Assembly: GCA_002747455.1 (NCBI GenBank)
Contig: PDPG01000055.1
Location: 1 to 52,284, forward strand
Direction of reading: 5' to 3'
From: Pseudomonadota bacterium
GTDB lineage: Bacteria > Pseudomonadota > Gammaproteobacteria > Thiotrichales > Thiotrichaceae
Length of the DNA stretch: 52,284 bases
Shown here: one piece after another, positions 46,529 to 52,284 of the stretch
How the letters are laid out: each line of letters opens with the position of its first letter
Numbering within the stretch: the stretch's first letter is position 1
Translations under genes and position numbers: made by a program
Notes under the pieces: model-generated
Databases searched by the model: none
What the model was told of the DNA's origin: nothing
What the model saw: the letters and a program-made list of their open reading frames with translations, nothing else

Positions 46529-47224
46529 CTAGGGCTTTGACAAGTCAATCTCTTCAGAAGTTAGCGCTCGGTATTCCCCCGGTGACAGTGACTTGTCTAA
46601 CTCAATATGCGCAACTGCTTCGCGATGCAGCGTGACCACCTCATTTCCCACAGCCAGTAACATCCTTTTTACCTGATGATGGCGACCCTCACTAATACTC
46701 AGCAGAATCAATTGAGGCTCAAGTACGTTTACAATGGCGGGTTTGGTGGGCTTAGACTCACCCTCCAGCGTGACTCCCTGCTCCAGCATCATAACCGCTT
46801 TATCAGTAATAGGCTCAGCCAAACCAACACGGTAACGCTTAAAATGCCCATGTCTGGGTGAAGTTAAACGATGCGACCACTGGCCATCATCGGTTGCCAG
46901 AATCAGCCCTGTCGTATCACGATCCAAACGCCCTGCAAGGTGCAATTGCTCACGCCGTGGCACCAGCAGATAATCAAACACCGTCAGGGCATTTTTATCA
47001 CGATTAGCACTGACGCACCCCGAAGGCTTGTTCAGCATATAGTAACGGGGCTTCGGCTCTTTAATCAGTACACCGATGTAGCGAACTTCATTGTCTTCTG
47101 TGACTTTATCCGAGCCCTTCATCGCGGGCTTGCCATCCACCAGAACATCGCCCTGCTTGATGGCTTTAACCGCCTGAGAGCGGGTCAGGTTCGACGCGCT
47201 ACTCAGTAATTTATCTAATCGCAT
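46529..47224 (-). CDS. rsuA: 16S rRNA pseudouridine-516 synthase
   Basis: A 231-residue enzyme that converts U516 of 16S rRNA to pseudouridine. An S4-like RNA-binding domain (1-50, MRLDKLLSSASNLTRSQAV) precedes the catalytic domain, where GRLDRDTTGLIL carries the catalytic D101; ATDDGQWSHRLTSPRHG is a signature of RsuA rather than RluB/E/F. Length is normal. It follows purA by 6 bases and is the last gene of the hflK-to-rsuA run. Confidence 0.95.
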   Translation of the reverse strand: MRLDKLLSSASNLTRSQAVKAIKQGDVLVDGKPAMKGSDKVTEDNEVRYIGVLIKEPKPRYYMLNKPSGCVSANRDKNALTVFDYLLVPRREQLHLAGRLDRDTTGLILATDDGQWSHRLTSPRHGHFKRYRVGLAEPITDKAVMMLEQGVTLEGESKPTKPAIVNVLEPQLILLSISEGRHHQVKRMLLAVGNEVVTLHREAVAHIELDKSLSPGEYRALTSEEIDLSKP

Positions 47225-47230
47225 GATGCA

Positions 47231-48529
<1,299 letters not shown>

Positions 48530-48558
48530 TTATCTCTCTTGATCAAACAAATGCGTGA

Positions 48559-49746
48559 TTAACTGACAGCGACCACTTGCCACTGACCTGATTGTTGTTC
48601 CAATATGCGATTGCACCCCTGTGCCTGCACCGATAGCTGTTCCAGTGGCACGAGTTGGCGTACAACGATTTCGCCCTGCGCGCGCAGTGTATCAATGAGC
48701 TGTTGTAACGCAGCATCATCCACTGCAGGAGCCAAAATCCCCTGAGTGGCAGACGCAGCACTGCTACCACCAAGGCTGACCAAGGTTCTTAAATTTGAGG
48801 TAAATCCGGTTGCTGGGCGAGCATTACCAAAGTGCTTACCAATGTCATCATAGCGTCCGCCACGTGCTATCTCACGGCCATTTCCAGCGACATAAGCAGA
48901 GTAAACAATACCTGTGTGATAGGCATAACCCCGCATCTCTGAGAGATCCAGATTGATCTTCAGCTCAGGATAGTCTTGCTGTAAGCGGCTGGTGATTTGT
49001 TGTAGGTATTCAATGGCAGCTAATACCTCCTCGCCGGCAGCAGCCAATTGCTGTTTAGCCGTATCGAGGAAAGACACCTCCCCGTGCAAGTTGGGCAAGC
49101 AGGATAATAACTCGCAGCTTTGCGGATCAAGGCCAGAGCCTTGTAGCCACTCAGAAATTTCGGGCAAAGATTTACGCGCCAACATATCCAGCAAGACTTC
49201 CTGCTGTGCTTCATCCAGACCAATTTTGGCAATCAGTCCCCTTAAAATGCCGACATGCCCCAAATCCAGCAGCACATCTTTGGCCCCCACAACGGACAAG
49301 GTTTCCAGCATCAGACGGATAACTTCATAGTCACTTTCAAGGCCAGCATGACCGAATAGCTCAGCGCCAATCTGGATGGGCGAACGAGAACCACCTGCGA
49401 CATCACTGTGAGTGCGTAGTACCAAGCCCATATAACACAGCCGGTTCGGTTGTCCGGCAGGCATTGCCATACGATGAGAATCAATACGGGCAACCTGCGT
49501 GGTAATGTCCGCCCTCACTCCCATCAAACGCCCATTGGTTTGGTCGGTAATCTTGAAGGTTTGTAAATCGAGTTGCGACCCCATCGCCACACTCAGCGAT
49601 TCTAAATACTCCACCAGCGGCGTCATGACAAAGCGATAGCCCCACCCCCGATAAAGATCCAATAATTTGCGGCCTAATGTTTCAAGGGACTCTGCCTCGG
49701 CGGGTAACGACTCGTTAATTCCATCAGGAAGTAACCAATTGTTCAT
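48559..49746 (-). CDS. hisZ: ATP phosphoribosyltransferase regulatory subunit
   Basis: A 395-residue HisRS-like protein without tRNA charging activity. It partners the short form of HisG in the first step of histidine synthesis. Class II synthetase-like blocks remain: RFVMTPLVEYLESL, MGVRADITTQVAR, GARYDD-like ARGGRYDDIGKHF. It implies that a short-type hisG exists elsewhere in the genome. It is preceded by the DUF2065 gene, with 22 bases between. Confidence 0.95.
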   Translation of the reverse strand: MNNWLLPDGINESLPAEAESLETLGRKLLDLYRGWGYRFVMTPLVEYLESLSVAMGSQLDLQTFKITDQTNGRLMGVRADITTQVARIDSHRMAMPAGQPNRLCYMGLVLRTHSDVAGGSRSPIQIGAELFGHAGLESDYEVIRLMLETLSVVGAKDVLLDLGHVGILRGLIAKIGLDEAQQEVLLDMLARKSLPEISEWLQGSGLDPQSCELLSCLPNLHGEVSFLDTAKQQLAAAGEEVLAAIEYLQQITSRLQQDYPELKINLDLSEMRGYAYHTGIVYSAYVAGNGREIARGGRYDDIGKHFGNARPATGFTSNLRTLVSLGGSSAASATQGILAPAVDDAALQQLIDTLRAQGEIVVRQLVPLEQLSVQAQGCNRILEQQSGQWQVVAVS

Positions 49747-49768
49747 GTCAAACGATTCTCGTGTGGCA

Positions 49769-49960
49769 TTAAATCAAAAAAAGAAGCACCAAACCCGCAA
49801 TCATACCGCCCAAACCAAACATCCTTAGCGATGCGTCAGGCATATTGAGTACAGAGCGGTAAACTTCTTTGAGTTTGGAAGGGGCTGCAAACGGAAGCAG
49901 CCCTTCTATGATGAGTAGTAGCGCAATGGCGGTTAGCAGATCCTGCCAATTGATGTTCAC
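49769..49960 (-). CDS. DUF2065 (YjeT-like) small membrane protein
   Basis: A 63-residue protein with two membrane helices (about 8-26 and 46-63) joined by a loop KLKEVYRSVLNMPDASLRMFG, the family signature. It is found between hflC and purA in many gammaproteobacteria, E. coli yjeT included. Function unknown; the location suggests a link with the HflKC complex. Confidence 0.92.
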   Translation of the reverse strand: MNINWQDLLTAIALLLIIEGLLPFAAPSKLKEVYRSVLNMPDASLRMFGLGGMIAGLVLLFLI

Positions 49961-49982
49961 CGCTAACCTCCTTTTAGCTGAT

Positions 49983-50840
49983 TTACTGGGACTTGTTCTT
50001 GAAGTAGCGGAAGAACTCTGAGTCCGGTTCCATGACCATTACGTCACCAGTGTTCGTCATTGACTTGCGGTAGGCTTCCAAACTGCGATGGAACGAATAA
50101 AATTCTGCGTCTTTGTTATAGGCTTCCGCATAGACATCGGCAGCTTTAGCATCACCTTGACCCCGAATCTTCTCCGCAGCACTATAAGCATCAGCTTCGA
50201 TGATTTCCGCATCGCGGTCAGCCGCAGCCTTGATACGCTCCGCTTCCTCCGCACCACGCGCACGCAAATCTTGCGCGACACGCTGGCGCTCAGAACGCAT
50301 CCGCTTAAAGACCGACTCGCTGTTTTTCTCAGAGAAATCAATCTGACTCACACGCACATCAACAATGCCTACGCCCAGTTGATTAGCGGCCTCATTGGAT
50401 TTAGTCTGAAGACCTTCCATAATCTGGTCGCGCTCACCAGAAATGGCCTCCTGAATGGTACGCTTTGAGAACTCATTGCGCAGACCATCCTTCATGATAT
50501 TTTCCAGACGATTCCGGGCAACCCGCAAATCACCACCCGTTGAACGGTAGAACTTACCCGGCTCAGAAATACGCCACTTCACAAAAAAGTCCACCACAAC
50601 ATACTTCTTCTCATTTGTCAGGAATTGCTCAGGCTTGGCATCCAGCGACAAAATACGCGAGGAGAAAGTCTCAACATTGTTGATGATTGGAATTTTGAAG
50701 TGCAAACCCGGCTTGATGTTTTCTTCGACAATCTCACCGAAGCGGAATTTAATCGCAGTCTCACGCTGGTCAACAACGTATGCTGAACTCATTATCAACA
50801 CGACAATAGCGGCTAGCGCAATAATAATTGGGTTCTTCAT
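49983..50840 (-). CDS. hflC: HflC, subunit of the HflKC membrane complex
   Basis: A 285-residue SPFH/prohibitin-family protein anchored by an N-terminal helix (about 5-22). The prohibitin domain starts SSAYVVDQRETAIKFRFGE; a long helical region (about 190-255, RARGAEEAERIKAAADRDAE) follows. With HflK it encloses and modulates the FtsH protease. The ATG directly follows the hflK stop, and the ribosome site GGGAGGG lies inside hflK. Confidence 0.97.
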   Translation of the reverse strand: MKNPIIIALAAIVVLIMSSAYVVDQRETAIKFRFGEIVEENIKPGLHFKIPIINNVETFSSRILSLDAKPEQFLTNEKKYVVVDFFVKWRISEPGKFYRSTGGDLRVARNRLENIMKDGLRNEFSKRTIQEAISGERDQIMEGLQTKSNEAANQLGVGIVDVRVSQIDFSEKNSESVFKRMRSERQRVAQDLRARGAEEAERIKAAADRDAEIIEADAYSAAEKIRGQGDAKAADVYAEAYNKDAEFYSFHRSLEAYRKSMTNTGDVMVMEPDSEFFRYFKNKSQ

Positions 50841-52055
50841 TTACCGACCCTCCCTTGTAGCGTTTCGGACACTGCGGCTGGAGGGGCTAACGTTACTTTT
50901 TGACTTGTTGTGGCTCATCGCCTCAAGCACCTTAGTAGCCGCTGCGGCTGGAGCGACTTCCGCCGATGAACTTCCCGAGGTCATCTTGTCCAGAGGCAAG
51001 TACAACATGCTGTTGCCGGAGTCAGCATCAATCAACACTTTAGAGTTACCACCCAGCACTTCTTCCATAGCTTCCAGATACAAACGCTCACGGGTTACCT
51101 CTGGTGATTTAGAGTAGGACTTAGCCAACTGCTCAAAGCGGGACGCCTCACCCTGCGCCTTGGAGATCAGGCGACTACGATAAGCGGTTGCTTTTTCAAT
51201 GGCTCTCGCCGCCTTACCACGCGCTTCCGGAACCACTTTCTTCGCGTAGGTCTCCGCCTGGTTTTTATAACGATTCTGGTCTTCTCGCGCCTGAATCGCA
51301 TCATCAAACGCATCCTTCACCTCATCCGGCGCTTCAGCCTTGGTCACGTTGACCTTAATCACATCAATTCCCGACTCGTAGCTATCCAGAACCCGTTGCA
51401 TAATCTCAAGAATTTCTGGCGCAATCTTTTCACGATCCGCACCAATGATGGAATCCATGGTGGAGCGGCCAACTACCTCACGAACCGCACTACGCATCAC
51501 ATTATAGACCGTTGCAATGCGCTGATCGGGTTCAAAGTCTGGCAAATCCAGATTAAACAGGTAGTCCTCAGGATTTTTAATGTTGTACTGAACATCGACC
51601 GAGATAGAGATAATGTTCTCATCCTTAGTCAGCATGTGGGTGACGTGGCGGGCATCTTTAGCCGTACGGCTGCGATCTACGTCCACCTTTTCAACCGTTT
51701 CAATGGGATATGGCAACTTCCAGCGCAGACCCGGCATCGTGGTACGCTGATACTTACCAAAGCGCAATTCCACACCGCGCTGCGCAGAATCAACAGTATA
51801 AAACCCGGTGGCCATCCATCCTAAAAATGCAACTGCGACCACGCCTATCACGACATTTTTGTTTAAGTCAGGGCCTTGCCCACCCGACTGATCATCACTT
51901 CCGCCACCAGAAGACCGCCCACCAAACAACTGTCCCAGCTTGTCATTGATCTTTTGGATTGCATCTTCAATACCATCTGACGAGGAACCGCGTGAAGGCC
52001 GTCTATTGCTCCACGGGTCTTTGTCTTTGTTTCCACCTGGTTCGCTCCAAGGCAT
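50841..52055 (-). CDS. hflK: HflK, subunit of the HflKC membrane complex
   Basis: A 404-residue SPFH-family partner of HflC. A Gly/Ser-rich cytoplasmic N-terminus (MPWSEPGGNKDKDPW, 1-65) precedes the membrane helix (about 69-90, NVVIGVVAVAFLGWMATGFY) and the prohibitin domain, with the paired coiled-coil region at about 250-330. The start has GGAG at 6 bases. It is the first gene of the operon; a candidate promoter lies at 52103-52130. hflX, which often precedes it, is not recognisable in the remaining 230 bases. Confidence 0.97.
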   Translation of the reverse strand: MPWSEPGGNKDKDPWSNRRPSRGSSSDGIEDAIQKINDKLGQLFGGRSSGGGSDDQSGGQGPDLNKNVVIGVVAVAFLGWMATGFYTVDSAQRGVELRFGKYQRTTMPGLRWKLPYPIETVEKVDVDRSRTAKDARHVTHMLTKDENIISISVDVQYNIKNPEDYLFNLDLPDFEPDQRIATVYNVMRSAVREVVGRSTMDSIIGADREKIAPEILEIMQRVLDSYESGIDVIKVNVTKAEAPDEVKDAFDDAIQAREDQNRYKNQAETYAKKVVPEARGKAARAIEKATAYRSRLISKAQGEASRFEQLAKSYSKSPEVTRERLYLEAMEEVLGGNSKVLIDADSGNSMLYLPLDKMTSGSSSAEVAPAAAATKVLEAMSHNKSKSNVSPSSRSVRNATREGR

Positions 52056-52102
52056 GTACTACTCCATCCTGTTAGTTGCTCAGACCCACGCCTGACCCTT
52101 CA

Positions 52103-52130
52103 ACTATATGGGCTAAATTTAAAAAATCAA
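52103..52130 (-). promoter_or_regulatory. Candidate promoter of the hflK operon
   Basis: TTGATT (52125-52130) and TATAGT (52103-52108) on the minus strand are 16 bases apart, about 48 bases upstream of the hflK ATG. Confidence 0.5.
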
Positions 52131-52284
52131 AGCGCGGAATTGTATTCCTCTGCCCACTGACAGGCAATACCTGTTATCAATTCATCTAGGGCAATCGCAC
52201 TTAATTTCACTTGCCGACCAAGCAAATAAAGTGTAGATGATAAAGGATTTGGCTTCCCCCCATGTCCTCAAAAACTGCTTCTAT
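52127..52284 (-). CDS. Possible 3' end of an upstream gene, reading frame broken at a G6 run
   Basis: One minus-strand frame ends at TGA (52127-52129) and reads PNPLSSTLYLLGRQVKLSAI followed by ALDELITGIACQWAEEYNSAL, which looks like real protein sequence. Upstream, this frame hits a stop, whereas the neighbouring frame reads IEAVFEDMGG to the window edge. The two join smoothly if one extra G is placed in the run of six (52256-52261). That may mean a true frameshift, a pseudogene or a sequence error. I do not recognise the family. Confidence 0.35.

Noticed and set aside
46372..46635. Plus-strand ORF of 87 codons across the tRNA-Ser region
   Set aside because: It is the tRNA-Ser sequence read on the opposite strand, a familiar false ORF (GIRTLDRR-type peptide), and it continues into the antisense of rsuA.
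52262..52284. Plus-strand gene start (ATG at 52262) at the right edge
   Set aside because: Only seven codons remain in the window and the minus strand shows better coding character across the same bases.

Overview
The window looks like chromosomal DNA of a gammaproteobacterium of moderate GC content. The main support is the hflK-hflC-DUF2065-hisZ-purA order at the right end, the dsbD-fxsA-groES-groEL order at the left, and an H-NS family protein, RecB/RecD, RsuA and a ProQ/FinO-domain protein. A Thiotrichales-like lineage is my guess from overall flavour, not something the sequence proves. There is no phage, no transposase, no rRNA operon and no CRISPR array. Two tRNA genes are present: Val(GAC) and Ser(GGA).

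Layout. 1-6463 (minus): davB (5' part only) and davA of lysine catabolism by the 5-aminovalerate route; groEL and groES behind a sigma-32-type promoter with a nearly perfect CIRCE operator; fxsA; and a DsbD with a duplicated N-terminal domain. 6464-11670: an H-NS-like gene, an AT-rich gap with a candidate small cysteine-rich ORF, a DUF4124 protein, proS, a catalytically degenerate M28-peptidase-like membrane protein, rpsT with a TTG start, and tRNA-Val. 12011-18864 (minus): a tightly packed four-gene envelope cluster made of a polytopic membrane protein, a class A penicillin-binding-protein-like protein whose key active-site motifs are altered, a BON-BON-OmpA protein, and a membrane-anchored coiled coil ending in DUF4332. 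I consider this the best candidate for an undescribed system. 19009-24305 (minus): recB and recD, overlapping, without an adjacent recC. 24436-35109: a diguanylate cyclase, a glycerophosphodiesterase-like protein, a SASA-type esterase, a small membrane protein, a SWIM-SNF2 helicase, formate-tetrahydrofolate ligase, a small flavoprotein and a DUF945 protein. 35777-43016: a BioF2/CelD-like acyltransferase, a JmjC-like dioxygenase, a ClC transporter, a 44-residue membrane peptide, a ProQ/FinO-domain protein, an AMACR-type CoA-transferase family enzyme and a DUF72 protein. 43076-46470: a large Roco protein (leucine-rich repeats, Roc GTPase, COR, C-terminal membrane helices) immediately downstream of tRNA-Ser. 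46529-52055 (minus): rsuA, purA, hisZ, DUF2065, hflC, hflK as an apparent operon read from hflK to rsuA.

How the parts fit. Much of the window is housekeeping: protein folding and disulfide handling (GroESL, DsbD, FxsA, HflKC), translation (ProS, S20, tRNAs, RsuA), recombination (RecBD) and purine/histidine/one-carbon metabolism (PurA, HisZ, Fhs). The accessory content is the envelope cluster, the Roco gene beside tRNA-Ser, and several single genes of uncertain role.
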